In this document: piece by piece, positions 1-10,705 of the stretch
Layout: each line of letters begins with the position of its first letter
Position numbering within the stretch: position 1 is the stretch's first letter
From: Pararge aegeria
Taxonomy: Eukaryota > Arthropoda > Insecta > Lepidoptera > Nymphalidae
Assembly: GCF_905163445.1 (NCBI RefSeq)
Contig: NC_053195.1
Span: 6,500,501-6,564,500 of the forward strand
DNA: 64,000 nt
Reading direction: 5' to 3'
Notes under the pieces: model-generated
The model's database searches: none
The model's input: only the letters and a program-made list of their open reading frames with translations
What the model was told of the DNA's origin: nothing
Translations under genes and position numbers: made by a program

Positions 1-1087
1 TTGGGCGTGAATAGCCTGTATGGGCGCTATTATCCTTATGTGGGCGCATTTATACAAGGCGTAAATTTCTGTGTATCATAATGATTTGCTTTTTACAGAT
101 CGGTGAAATGAATCCATCTCATTCCACACGTAAGAGAAGAGGGGAGTCTTGGTCGGAAGATACTATGAAAGATTCCTGATCTCATTCATGTTTAATGTTG
201 TACCCAATTCAGGGCGTTAATTGACGCGCTAGTCTGGGACGTCATTAGCCATCTACGTTTAATAGCGCCCAATAAGCATTTCATAATTATCTATATTTTA
301 ATTAAAAATCCTTTAGATGTTGATGTTCTATACCTATAACACAAGTTAGAAGTGAGATATTTTTGTCAAAGATGAATATGAAGAAAGTACGTGATGTGTT
401 GGACGTGTTACAAAATTTGAATATTGTAGTATTTGTTGTTCATATAATGATAATTATAGTGCTATCTAAAAAAGACAATATAATATACTTTTAGGTTTTG
501 CACGGATCTAAGTCGAAATATTTATGTTTATTAAGATAATACGTAAATTAATATATGGGCGTTACTAAAAACTGTATGTTCAATAACGTCCATGACAGGG
601 TATTCAAAATGTCTTTGTTTGCATTATCTTAGGTGACTGAAAGCACTTATGTGTTATTTTTCTGTGTTCTTTATTTGTCAATAAAACTATTTTTCAAAAC
701 AGTTTTTAAATTCAATCATTTCATTAAATAATATATCAATTTGGAATTAAGTGGGCGTTAATTGCCTAGGCTACCTTAGTTCACCACGCTGGCCCAGTGC
801 GGAGTTGGTATTTAATAATTATATTTGGTATTAAATAAGACCAAAAAAATCTGGGGGTTTTTTAGTCCCGTTTACATTCCGAAAATTGCTAGTAGTAATG
901 AATCAAAGTAAGGTTCTTTACGCAAATATTTTAAAACCCGTCTACTGCGGTCCTGATTCATAATTGCAATGACGTATGTATTAACTAGAAAATTAATTAG
1001 CAATGCATCGTTCACTCCGGTAACATATGATTTCGAGTAGGTAATGCTTGTTTATCAATAATTGCAAGCGTAGTATTTGACCTGCCA
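1..1087. other. Intergenic, no gene seen; scattered GGGCG motifs
   Basis: No convincing coding region is seen. The AT-rich sequence is punctuated by GGGCG(T/C) at 3, 22, 42, 212, 557 and 753 and its reverse at 266. This may be an old element with subterminal motifs. Confidence 0.4.
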
Positions 1088-1162
1088 ATGAATTCCCATC
1101 AAGAACATTACTCAAAAGTTCTGGCACAGGCAATTAGCAAGTATGTGGAATCCAGTGGTAGA

Positions 1163-1306
1163 CAGTGGCGTGCACTTCATACATGCACAAAAGCACTGCA
1201 TACCCTAAAATTGAAATACGGCTCGTATAGGAGGAGGAATTTTTCCATTTTATGCAATTTACCTACTGTATGCATACCCTGGTAAGAAACCCAGTGCACG
1301 CCACTG
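1163..1306. mobile_element. hAT-type MITE copy 1 (perfect 8-bp TSD)
   Basis: The 144-bp element has terminal inverted repeats CAGTGGCGTGCACT / AGTGCACGCCACTG. It is flanked by the direct repeat GTGGTAGA at 1155-1162 and 1307-1314. The 8-bp duplication and the CAGTG terminus fit the hAT superfamily. No coding capacity. Confidence 0.85.
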
Positions 1307-1582
1307 GTGGTAGAATTATGCAAACCAAGAAAGCATCGTACAGCTTCTCAATTTAAAAGTGACGTGTTCAGTGTAGTGTGTCGAACAGTTCGTGAAATAC
1401 CGACAAAAAGAACACGAAAGCGGGTAGTCAGATTCTGCCCGTGACATCCAACTTGACATCTCGTACCTACCGCCTACGCAGTCCCGTTGTGACCACGATC
1501 CATGCAACTGGGTCGAAATATCGACAAATCCAAAATATTATCGTGGTATGTACCGGTTGAACTATACTTAAGAAACCATAAT

Positions 1583-1972
1583 TCTTCTATATATATAAAT
1601 GAGAAAGTGTGTGGGTATGTTCCGTATAGGCTCCGAAACCGCTGGACCGATTTCAATGAAACTTTCAGGGAATCTCCGGATTTACCTGGCGAGTAATCCT
1701 GTAAAGTTTGGTGACGATCGGAGCACTCCTATTTTTGAACTGTCAAACTGTCAAATACAGCTTTTATTTACTATGATGATATTCTATTGTTGGTTGTACA
1801 TGGGTGTAGATAATAATCTTCACCCGCTCGAGAAGAGGATAGAAGAGAATGAATACGGAGAGAAATAAATGATTAAATATATTATGAAACTTAAAGTAAA
1901 AATTTAATGATTTAAGTTTATTGTTTAAATAAAATAAAGCAAAATCTAACCCGGCGAAGCGGGGTACGCTAG
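1583..1972 (+). mobile_element. Helitron-like non-autonomous element, copy 1
   Basis: It begins TCTTCTATATATA and ends with the hairpin CCCGGCGAAGCGGG, then TACG and CTAG followed by T. A 3' hairpin followed by CTAG is the Helitron signature. It is closely matched by the copy at 42524-42933 in the same orientation. Confidence 0.65.
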
Positions 1973-2214
1973 TAGTATTATAAATATATTGTATTCTTTG
2001 TCACGCTATTATGTTCGGCTCAACTGCTGCACCGATAAAAGTAAATGATCATATCTACTTTTTAATAAATAAAAACTTGATTAAAGAAAAAGTGACAAAA
2101 TCTATGACATGCTGGTAGGTATAACCCGAAGTATTTGATTATTGTTACTAGGTTCGTTAATAATAGTTTATTTGCCCTACATAAATAAATATTTTATGTC
2201 CACGACGGGGTGTT

Positions 2215-2410
2215 ATAAGTTTGAAGTGTCTGCGTGTGTGTGTATGTGCTTATGTGTGAGTGTGTTTCTGTCTCTGGCCTCGTATTTCAAACGATTTTGA
2301 TTTTGTGTTTTTTGTTTGAAAGGTGAATTAGTCCAGTGTTCTTAGCTTTGTTGGATGGAAATCGGTCCAAGATGGCCGCCGCCACCAAATAGCGGATTAT
2401 AAGTTTTCAG
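2215..2410 (-). repeat. Dispersed repeat with attached AC-rich tract, reverse copy
   Basis: A GTGTGTGT-rich tract followed by 'AAACGATTTTGATTTTGTG', 'AAAGGTGAATTAGTC' and 'CCAAGATGGCCGCC' mirrors 24600-24850 on the other strand. Family unknown. Confidence 0.5.
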
Positions 2411-2675
2411 AACACTAAACTAAATTTTTTTGATGGTAACTTTCCACAGTGGCTACCTAAATTTGATATCAACTGAGATACAGAACAGCGTTACTGGGAG
2501 GTCAAACAGTTTGAAGACTAGGTACAGAACCTTATCTTAAGTAATACAATAACAATACCCACGATGGTAATAAACTTGCAAAGCACCCAGTAATTTCAAT
2601 TTAAATAATAATTGTCTATCAAGACCAAATCAATTAGCCCGAGCAAGACTACTGTTACTTATCTATTAATACTTT

Positions 2676-2864
2676 AAACCGCTGATAGCTTAGTGGTCAG
2701 AGCGTAACTTGTCTGAGAGTTCTACATTATTTTCTCAACAGTGAATGGAGTCTTACATTGCATTTGACCAGCGTTGCGTGGTTGACTTCTACGGCCTTTC
2801 AATTCTAAGAGGAGACCCCTGTCCCCTAGGGGGGGCCGATATTGATGATGATGTTGATGATGAT
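2676..2864 (+). mobile_element. SINE-B, internally deleted
   Basis: The head 'CGCTGATAGCTTAGTGG' is tRNA-like. The middle carries 'CTGAGAGTTCTACATTAT', and the end is the family tail 'GACTTCTACGGCCTT...GAGGAGACCCCTG' with GATGATGAT repeats. Much of the consensus interior is missing. Confidence 0.7.
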
Positions 2865-3275
2865 AATTTTAAACCGACTTTTTTTTACACTTTATTGCAC
2901 TCCCAGTTACTACTGTCAAGTTCTACAACTAAACAATATATAACATCATCCCGGGTTACTCGGGTAATTTTGGACCTACCAATGCATAAATTTAAAGAAT
3001 ACGTTAAAACACATTTATTACAGCGCGGTTACTATACAATTGATGAATTTCTTAATGACAAGGTCGCTTGGAAGCATACGGCTCCGCTTTCATCTCTCAC
3101 AAGATAGAAAAATGAATGTTAAAATGTAAAATGTTGATGTTGGAAAAGAGCTGCTGAGTTTCTTGCCGGCTACTTCTCGGTAGAATCTGCCTTCCGAACC
3201 GGTGGTAGAGTCACTACAAACAGACAGACTAACTACTTTTAATAAATTAATTTTGAATTTTAATTTTTTTTTAAC
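2865..3275 (+). mobile_element. CR1/Jockey-like LINE 3' end
   Basis: A short open stretch reads MHKFKEYVKTHLLQRGYYTI...EFLNDKVAW, which resembles the extreme C-terminus of a LINE reverse transcriptase. It is followed by the tail 'TGCTGAGTTTCTTGCCGGC' and 'CCTTCCGAACCGGTGGTAG' common in lepidopteran LINEs. It is 5'-truncated and not a host gene. Confidence 0.65.
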
Positions 3276-3869
3276 TTTGATGTTTATCTACCCTTTGGAA
3301 CGTGAAACAAACAGAAATTAATAAAATTCTTGAGATTTTCTGTTTTTTTTGTTCACTTTGTTACACTTAGCGTGTTTGAAACCTTGGTAGTTTTCGTGTA
3401 ATATGTGGCAACGTGTTAGTAAAATGCACTTATTGAGTAGGCACCTATTCCTATATTAGCTATTTCTTGTGCAGTGTTGTTGAAAAGGTACCTCCAATAG
3501 TTTAGCGTCAAATATTATCTCCTATATGCATAATTGCGGTCACTTTTTCAATTGGCATTGAATTGCCCGATTCCTCAATTAAGCGCCCATAACCATTCAC
3601 GACATTTATTTCATTAGGTAGGTTCCTACATTTAATAAATTCATTGCCAAGGTCTTTATAAAAGTCACCGTGACCTCTGCAGGTTTTTGTTTTGATTTAA
3701 CGAATAGGTAAGTGAGATCTACTCGCACTCTATTTTTTCTAACGTGTCTCTAAATGCAAACACACAATTTAAAAAACCAACCATTGTGTGAACTAATAAA
3801 ATAGAAGAAGAATATTTTTGTATGACATGTATATGACATGCTTTACACCAAAAAAAAAACCCATCGTAT
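3276..3869. other. Intergenic, nothing recognised
   Basis: AT-rich DNA with no coding or repeat signature I can name, apart from an isolated AAGCGCCCAT at 3581-3590 echoing the motifs near the window start. Confidence 0.3.
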
Positions 3870-4715
3870 GAGGAGTGCGTCAGGGAAATGTAATCTCTCC
3901 GAAGCTGATTACCGCTGCGTTGGAAGACGTCTTTAAACTTCTACATAGATCAATCAACTTCGGTTTGCCGATGATGTGGTAATGGCAGAGGCTCTGGGAG
4001 ACCTTAATACGATGCTCAGTGACCTCACCAGAATTTCTCAACAGGTGGGCCTACGAATTAACATGAGCAGGTCGAATATTATGTCTCATGCTCATGTTCC
4101 ACTCCAGTCATCGTTGATAGCACTGCATTCGAAATTGTCGACTAATACGTATACCTAGGACACACAATCCAGTTAGATAGGTTCAATTTCGCAAATAGTT
4201 TAACCGCCAAATCCAACTCGGATGAGCAGCATTTGGGAAACTTTGTGACAACTTCTTGTACAAAATACCTCAGTGCCTGAAGACCAAAGTTTTCGAACAG
4301 TATGTGTTACCTATGTATGTGGGATGATCTATGGCTCTGAAACATGGTCGCTAAGTATGGGCCTCATAAGTGTCACTCAGCGGACGATTGAGAGAGCTAT
4401 ACTTGGAGCTACGTGATCAAATCAGGAATAGAGGGGATCCTTGAAAGAACCATAGTTACTGACATAGCTCAAAGAGTCGCGAAGCTAAAGTTGCAATAGG
4501 TGGAGAACCGATGGACGTTGGTGTCCTAAGTTGCTGGGCGACCTCGCACTGGCAGCGTTGGTTGGCCCTGAAGAGGTGAAAGAAAGACATCAAGCGAGTC
4601 GCAAAGAGCCGCTGTACCCAAGCGACACAAGACCGCGGCGTTTGGAACATCCTATAAAAGACCTGTGTCCACATAGGTCGTACGTATGTATGTTACATTG
4701 GTTGACATGATGATG
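3870..4715 (+). mobile_element. RTE-type LINE fragment with broken reverse transcriptase
   Basis: The reverse transcriptase box reads FADDVVMAEALGDLNTMLSD, continuing to GLRINMSRSNIM. Downstream, frameshifted pieces match the RTE C-terminus (ITDIAQRVAKLK, a W..D.KRVAKSR-like stretch). The RTE 3' end 'TTGACATGATGATGATG' follows at 4703-4718. Several frameshifts and stops; dead. Confidence 0.8.
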
Positions 4716-4719
4716 ATGT

Positions 4720-5396
4720 ATATATAATATAATTTGTAGTCTGTAGGTAGTAAACTTAAATACTGTAATAGACAACATCATAATAATGAGCAGTCTAACT
4801 AGAAGCCTACGTTCTACAGTTGGTGACAGCTGGGTATAAGAAATATAATCTCTTGAAAAATCGCTAGAGAATTATAAAGCATAGTCACACGCCGCCGTTT
4901 TAATGCGAGATGATAAGCCTACGAATATTATCACATGTTAGTGATGATAACCGATATTGATGGCTTAACTTGCTCTCCGAACGGTTGAAAGTTGGTTGGT
5001 TGGTTGGTTGTACACGATTATTGTTCAGTAAATTACTTTCAATGTAGGATTAGTACTTAATATTTAGAATATAATTATTAATATCTATCATATTAAGTAG
5101 GTATTTTACATGTTATTGAACATCTTGATTTCAGTCTGAACAGGGCTAGATAGATTCAAGATCATAAACTCAGATTTAAACGATAATGTCAACGTCAACA
5201 CACAGATATACACAATGTCATTTGCCAATGTCAAAGTAACCACAAAATGCAATGTGTCAAAATAGCCATGTGAGCTTGAGGTTTGTAAATAATGTTATTG
5301 CAATAATTGTTGTGCTAATTTTCTAATTTATAGGTTTTCTTAATAATTTGTTAGAAAAGTCTATCTAATATTAAGAATATATGTGTTAAGTCCAAA
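4720..5396. other. RIOK1 5' flank, probable promoter side
   Basis: A (GGTT)n microsatellite lies at about 4992-5009. No clear TATA element or repeat is recognised. The RIOK1 5' UTR must lie in the last part, but I cannot place the start site. Confidence 0.35.
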
Positions 5397-5459
5397 ATGG
5401 CAGATGGTCAGTTTAGTGATTATGAAGAAGATATTTCAAAGAAGGTTAAAACTGTCCGG
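5397..5459 (+). CDS. RIOK1: RIOK1 exon 1
   Basis: This exon encodes 21 residues beginning MADGQFSDYEEDISKK. It ends at a GTACGT donor in phase 0. The short acidic start and the in-frame join to exon 2 support it. The true 5' UTR and transcription start were not located. Confidence 0.88.
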
Positions 5460-8400
5460 GTACGTGTTATTTACTACGTAAAAAGTTCCTGTTACAAGCT
5501 TTATTAAGATGCTAAGTCCTTGAACGATAGATTTTTAGGAATTCCAGCTACATCACAGTCGACAACCATTGTGTACTTTGCCCTATGCAATACCCAATTA
5601 GTTTTCGAATTTTTTAGAACATATTAATTATACCGACATTGAGATAACAACGGGTTCTCAAATTCTATCTTATACATACATTGATAGATTGAGGACCTCA
5701 TCATATTTCATACTAGTATATCCTCCAAGGACGCAAGTTACATTCATGTTTAATTAACTACATTTTATAGAATTAAATGTTATAGCTAATAGGATGCATT
5801 GAAAACTGAAATTTTAAGAGTTCTAGTTGCTTTTAAAACTGCCAATTTGTTGAATTGTAGTGGCTCTTCCACCAGCGCATTTTCAGCCAGCGCATTTTTC
5901 CAGCGAGTCCATCATCATCATTACTGATCCATTAGTGTAGACTTCACACACCTTTGTGAACATTATAGAAAATTCTCATGCATGTAGGTTTCCTTCATAT
6001 CTCTTTTTTATTATAAATAATCAAATAACTTCTAAAAGTTTGACGTGTGTTGGATACGCATGTGTGGTGTGTGTGAGATCAAGCCTAATCACCGCTTTTA
6101 TTACAAATTTTTTGAAAAATACACTATCTATTCTACCTAGTAGCAACATGCTAACTAAATATTTTAAGGCAATGGAAGCACCAGTTAGATTCAATATCTT
6201 TTCAATTATTAGTATTACAGGAAGCAGTTGAAATATTTGACTTGTTTCATCTATGTTTTTTTTTCTTAGTTTGCAGAGACCCCAGAGGTGAGAATACTTA
6301 GCAGTGATGAGCTTGATTCTGATGATTATTTCTATGATTCAGATGAACAATTTGGTTACGGAAAGAAAGAAAATGTCAATGCTCAAAATCCAACAACAAA
6401 AGTCACTTCTTACCAGCCTACTGAGAAATTGTTCAAACGGTATATTAATAAAATTAGTGTAGATAAATATGAGCCTGCTATAAATGATAGAGCGCAGAAG
6501 TTCATGGATCTAAACGACCGCAAGTCTGATAATGGAAGGATAAGAATCAAGGATAAACATGACAGGGCTACTGCTGAGCAGGTTATGGATCCTCGCACGA
6601 AAATGATACTTTTCAAACTGTTGAACAGAGGAATTATTAATGAAATTAATGGATGCATTTCCACAGGCAAAGAAGCTAATGTATATCATGCTACATCCAA
6701 GGATGGAAGAGATTATGCTATAAAAATTTTCAAAACTTCTATCCTAGTCTTTAAAGACAGAGATAAATATGTTTCAGGTGAATATAGATTCAGAAATGGC
6801 TACTGTCGCTCAAACCCACGTAAAATGGTAAAGACATGGGCTGAAAAAGAAATGAGGAATCTGGTAAGACTTCATAATGCCCAGTTGAATGTTCCAGAAC
6901 CTATTATATTACGTAGTCATGTTTTAGTAATGACTTTTATGGGGGAGAACGGCTGGCCATCTCCTAAGCTAAAAGATGTTGAGATATCACAGTCTACAGC
7001 TAGATCATTGTATAGAGATTGCATAATTATGATGTGGAAAATGTTTAATATTTGTAAACTAGTGCATGCAGATTTATCAGAGTTTAACCTTCTCTACCAC
7101 GAAGGAAATGTGGTTGTGATAGATGTATCACAGTCTGTTGAGCATGACCATCCACATGCTTTCGAATTTTTAAGAAAGGATTGTACAAACATCAGTGATT
7201 TCTTTAGAAAGAAAGGTGTAGCTACTTTAACTGTAAAAGAGTTGTTTGATTTTATAACTGATGCATCAATAAATGAAGGCAATCTTGAAGAGTGTCTAGA
7301 GAAACTCTCTGAAAAGGCTGCATCCAGAAATTTTGAAGAGTTGACAGCTCAGGAGCAAATTGAAGAAGAGGCCTTTAAGAATATTTATATTCCTAAAAGA
7401 CTGACTGAGGTAAAAATGTTTTTAAATGTATTTTATTTCTTTGCCCATGTAATTGTTCTGCGTTTTTAGTAAACAATAGCCTGTATACATTAATTTTTTT
7501 ATGTTATGTGAGAAATGTTCTATGATTTATCTGCAACCTAATTATATGTTTTGACAAGTATCTTTATTCATTCTAAAACACATTACCTAGTTCTTCTATT
7601 ATTCTGTTCCAGGTTATTAACTATGAACGTGACATCAATAAAGCCAAGAAAGGAGAGACAGATGACTTGGCATACAAGAAAATTGCAGGTTTCAATGAGG
7701 ATCTAACAGGAACTGTGAATAAGCCTGACATTCTCCAGGAGGATGGTATATCAGACAGTGGGTCTGAAAACAGTTCAGATGAAGAAGTTAATGAGAACAG
7801 TATGTATATTCTATATATATTCTTCGACGGCCGATTGGCGCAATTTGTTCCCACATCTGGAAAATGTTTGTTTGATGAGCATGAATGTTTTCCAGTGTCT
7901 GGGTATTTATATGTATATTCTAAGTATTTATGCATATTATTCATATAAATATTCATCAGTCATCTTAGTACCCATAACACAAGCTACACTTACTTTGGGG
8001 TAAATGGCAATGTGTGTATTGTCGAAGTACATTTATTCATTTATATTCTAGATCCATAATTAATCATATAATATAAACTAGATTTAATCTAAAAAGACAT
8101 GCAACAGAAGATTATTTGAGGGTCATCTTCTACACAAAGGAAATAAAGAATTTGTAGCAACTAAATTACAAGCCATTTGTAAATGGTAAATTACAATATC
8201 AACCCATTAACAGCCCACTACAGGGCATGGATCTCCCCCCACATTAAGAAGGGGTTAAGGCATGCTGGTCCAGTGCGGTTTGGTGGAAAATTAAGTTTAC
8301 TGGGTTAAAATTATATAAAGTATCTGAAATCAAAATATGGTCAATACAAAATATACTTTTTGCCTGCATGTACCTTCTGTACCTACTTCAAAAAATGCTA

Positions 8401-9903
8401 GTCTTTGTTCAGCAGTGTCACGCTGTGAAAATTTTTGTGGAGATCACAAAGCTCAGCCATCCCATTGTTGGGGGTAGTATTACTTTCTTAATTCTTTGTT
8501 CAAATTTATTATTTATTATTGTTTTATTAGTTTCATAATGAGGATGTTTTATATATTATGCCTATTTGCCTAACTAACAAGTACCCAGTAACAAAGTACC
8601 TGTGGCGTGCACTTCATACATGCACAACAGTACTGCCTACCCTAAAATTTATGTATAACTCGTATAGCAGGAGAATTTTTTTGGCTTTATGCAATTTTCC
8701 TGTATTTTAACTAGCTAGGTTAGGGCGCGGACGCTGTGAGAAATTTATTAACTAGTAAGTGGGCCTCTGGTTCATAAGATTCCACTAGCTGAGAAAGTTG
8801 ACCTGCGCTGGAGCTTGAATTTCCCTTCAATTGCAAGATGAGAGTATGAAACCCTTGAAACGTTACCCTTTACCTACTTAAACATTAACAATCACAAATG
8901 ACCATCTCTGGCACTTTACTTATAAAAAAAATTATTCTTATTATTTAAGAATAAACAACTGCAAAAAATCAAGGGTCATGTGATCAGTGGTGTGCATAGA
9001 GGATATGCACAGGGAATGCAGATGATATAAAATAAATAATATCTCCATTACAAGTTATAAAAAACTTAAGGACAGGCATTGTAAGAGTTATAAAAAGCCT
9101 AAGTATTTATATCTCGTACTAGAGATTTTCTCCATTTTATACCATCTGCATACCCTGTGCATAACATCTAAGCACGCCACTGCATGTGATCTAATAGTGA
9201 CATCAAGTAAGTAATTGATTGTGCTGGATAAGAAATGTTGAACAAAGTCAGTTACAGAATGGATGACTGACTCGCAATCTGGAGGGATCAGTTGAGCTAC
9301 ACATCTTATGGTTAAAGCAACCATCATTTTAATTGTTTGTATGGTAGGAAACTTTGGCTGCAGCTGGTACAACCATACTGACAAAGCTGCCAAGTCATTT
9401 TGCATGGTGGTGAGGAACCTAGTATAGATATTGACTGCCGAGTAGCGCAGTGGGCAGCGACCATGCTTTCTGAGTCCAAGGTCGTGGGTTCGATTCCTAT
9501 AACTGGAAAATGTTTGTGTGGAAAACATAAATGTTTTTCAGCGTGTGTATTATATTCGTAAAAAATATATATTCATCAGCTATCTTAGTACCCATAACAC
9601 AAGTTACGGTTACTTTGGGGCTAGATGGCGGTGTGTGTATTGTGGTAGTATATTAGTATATATATATATATATATATATTATATAATAGATTTAAGTGTA
9701 CGTACAAATACATTTCCTAAAGTTATTGATGATTTCTAATTCCAGAGGCTCAGTTCAAGAACAGTGCGAGGCCTCGCGATGAATCGCCCGATACTAAAAA
9801 AGCAAGAAAAAAAGCAGTCAAAGAGGAACAAGCTGAGAGGAGAAAAACTAAAACAAAGAAACATGTAAAAAAGAGACGAGACAAAGGTTGTGGTAAAAAA
9901 TAA
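5397..9903 (+). CDS. RIOK1: RIOK1, atypical serine/threonine kinase (4 exons, 515 aa)
   Basis: Joined coding exons are 5397-5459, 6270-7409, 7613-7799 and 9746-9903 (63+1140+187+158 = 1548 nt, stop TAA 9901-9903). Introns have GT-AG ends and phases 0, 0 and 1. Motifs seen: an acidic N-terminus (about residues 6-50), the RIO nucleotide loop STGKEANVYHA (152-162), the ATP-binding lysine in AIKIF (173), RIO1-type YVSGEYRFRNGYC, the catalytic HADLSEFN (287-294, Asp289), and the metal-binding Asp306 in VIDVSQSVEHDHPHA. The C-terminus is lysine/arginine-rich (about 480-515). From family knowledge, RIOK1 is a cytoplasmic ATPase/kinase that releases factors from pre-40S particles during final 18S rRNA processing. 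The start sits in a good insect context (CCAAAATGG). Length is slightly below the vertebrate protein. It converges on the ABCG gene. No frameshift or missing catalytic residue is seen. Confidence 0.96.
5909..5998 (-). mobile_element. SINE-B fragment in RIOK1 intron 1
   Basis: 'CATCATCATCATTACTG' followed by 'GACTTCACACACCTTTGTGAACATTATAG' matches the 3' half of SINE-B in reverse orientation. Confidence 0.6.
6270..7409 (+). CDS. RIOK1: RIOK1 exon 2 (whole kinase core)
   Basis: The acceptor is a T-rich tract ending TTAG at 6266-6269. The next AG, at 6275-6276, would put an immediate stop in frame, so 6270 is the only workable start. The exon encodes residues 22-401, including the entire RIO domain, and ends before GTAAAA in phase 0. 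Confidence 0.95.
7613..7799 (+). CDS. RIOK1: RIOK1 exon 3
   Basis: The acceptor is TTCTGTTCCAG at 7602-7612. The exon encodes VINYERDINKAKKGE and an acidic/serine stretch (SDSGSENSSDEE), typical of the RIOK1 region after the kinase domain. It ends at a GTATGT donor with one base of a split lysine codon. Confidence 0.93.
7825..8045 (+). mobile_element. SINE-A copy 1, internally deleted, in RIOK1 intron 3
   Basis: The head 'GACGGCCGATTGGCGCA' jumps directly to 'CCCACATCTGGAAAATGTTTG', removing the segment that normally holds the B box. The rest, 'GAGCATGAATGTTTTCCAG' to 'TGTGTGTATTGTCG' and an ATTTATT tail, is retained. It starts about 26 bases after the exon 3 donor. Confidence 0.75.
8195..8284 (-). 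mobile_element. SINE-B tail fragment in RIOK1 intron 3
   Basis: 'ATATCAACCCATTAACAGCC' through 'GAAGGGGTTAAGG' and 'TGCTGGTCCAGTGCGG' matches the 3' part of SINE-B, reverse orientation. Confidence 0.65.
8599..8703. mobile_element. hAT-type MITE, partial
   Basis: 'GTGGCGTGCACTTCATACAT' through 'TATGCAATTTTCCTG' matches the left and central part of the MITE at 1163-1306. The right inverted repeat is absent. Confidence 0.65.
8985..9182. mobile_element. hAT-type MITE, longer variant (8-bp TSD)
   Basis: It begins CAGTGGTGTGCATAG and ends AAGCACGCCACTG. The flanking 8-bp repeat CATGTGAT lies at 8977-8984 and 9183-9190. The interior is largely self-complementary ('AGTTATAAAAAACTTAAGG' against 'AAGCCTAAGTATTTAT'). 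It resembles the element at 50846-51107. Confidence 0.8.
9435..9682 (+). mobile_element. SINE-A copy 2, in RIOK1 intron 3
   Basis: The tRNA-like head 'GCCGAGTAGCGCAGTGGGCA' (A box) is followed by 'GTGGGTTCGATTCCTATAAC' (B box). The body and 'TAGTACCCATAACACAAG' segment are present, and the tail grades into a (TA)n tract at about 9653-9681. It ends about 60 bases before exon 4. Confidence 0.8.
9746..9903 (+). CDS. RIOK1: RIOK1 exon 4 and stop
   Basis: The acceptor TTCCAG ends at 9745. The exon completes the split lysine codon and encodes a basic tail rich in K/R (KKHVKKRRDKGCGKK, then TAA). A lysine-rich C-terminus is usual for RIOK1. Confidence 0.93.
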
Positions 9904-10479
9904 TACAAGTTATAAAAATTATATAATATACAAAGTGTATACAAGTTCATGTTTTATTATTTTTTAGACCTCACGTACTGTTATACGTATTTATTTTTAT
10001 ATATGTATTTATAGTATATCTTTATTTTGATAAACTATGAATAGCTATATAAAAATTCACAGTGTTTCACCAGAACATAAAAATTAATTCACCAAAATAC
10101 CTCGGTTTTTCTCGTCAAACTCATTGTCAAAGATTTCCGATGCAAACTGTAGCTTTGTACAACACAGCTGGAAAATATACATGACTTTCCTGAAATATTT
10201 GAATCAGATAATTGGAACAACGACTAACCGTAATTTTATTAAACCACAAATACAGTCAAAATAAAAATTTAGTTTTTACGAATTGCTCAAACGCTCAACC
10301 GAATTTGGCCAACTATCGCAGATATATTTTGGCAGTTTTGGCACAGAGACTTAGCTTATACACCGACACCGATAGCTTAACATGGTCTTCGAGGTACCCG
10401 GGTGGACAATGCTAATTCCCTAATTCTGCTAAGAGTAAGAAAAACCCAATGCATATAGAACAAATATTGGATTGAGCTC
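9904..10479. other. RIOK1 3' UTR and convergent intergenic DNA
   Basis: This AT-rich sequence follows the stop codon. Candidate poly(A) signals on the + strand include ATTAAA at about 10238-10243 and AATAAA at 10260-10265; neither is proven. Confidence 0.35.
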
Positions 10480-10705
10480 GTCATATAAACCCATTACCGG
10501 CCCCCACTACGTTTAGGTCGTAGTCCACCACGCTGACCCAGTACAGATTGACTCCACACACCTTTGAGAACATTATGGAGAACTCTCAGGCATGTACAGG
10601 TTTCCTCAGGACATATTCCTTCACCGTTGAAGCAAGTTATATTTTAAATTCTTAAAACTCGCATGAATGAAAAAGTTAGAGGTGCGTGCTGGGATTGGAA
10701 TGAGC
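10480..10705 (-). mobile_element. SINE-B copy
   Basis: 'CATATAAACCCATTACCGGC' runs through 'CACACACCTTTGAGAACATT', 'CTCAGGCATGTACAGG' and 'AGTTAGAGGTGCGTGCTGGG' toward the tRNA-like head. Most of the element is present, in reverse orientation. Confidence 0.75.

Noticed and set aside
2745..3107. 120-residue open frame as a possible gene
   Set aside because: Its first third is SINE-B sequence and the rest is a LINE C-terminus with its 3' tail.
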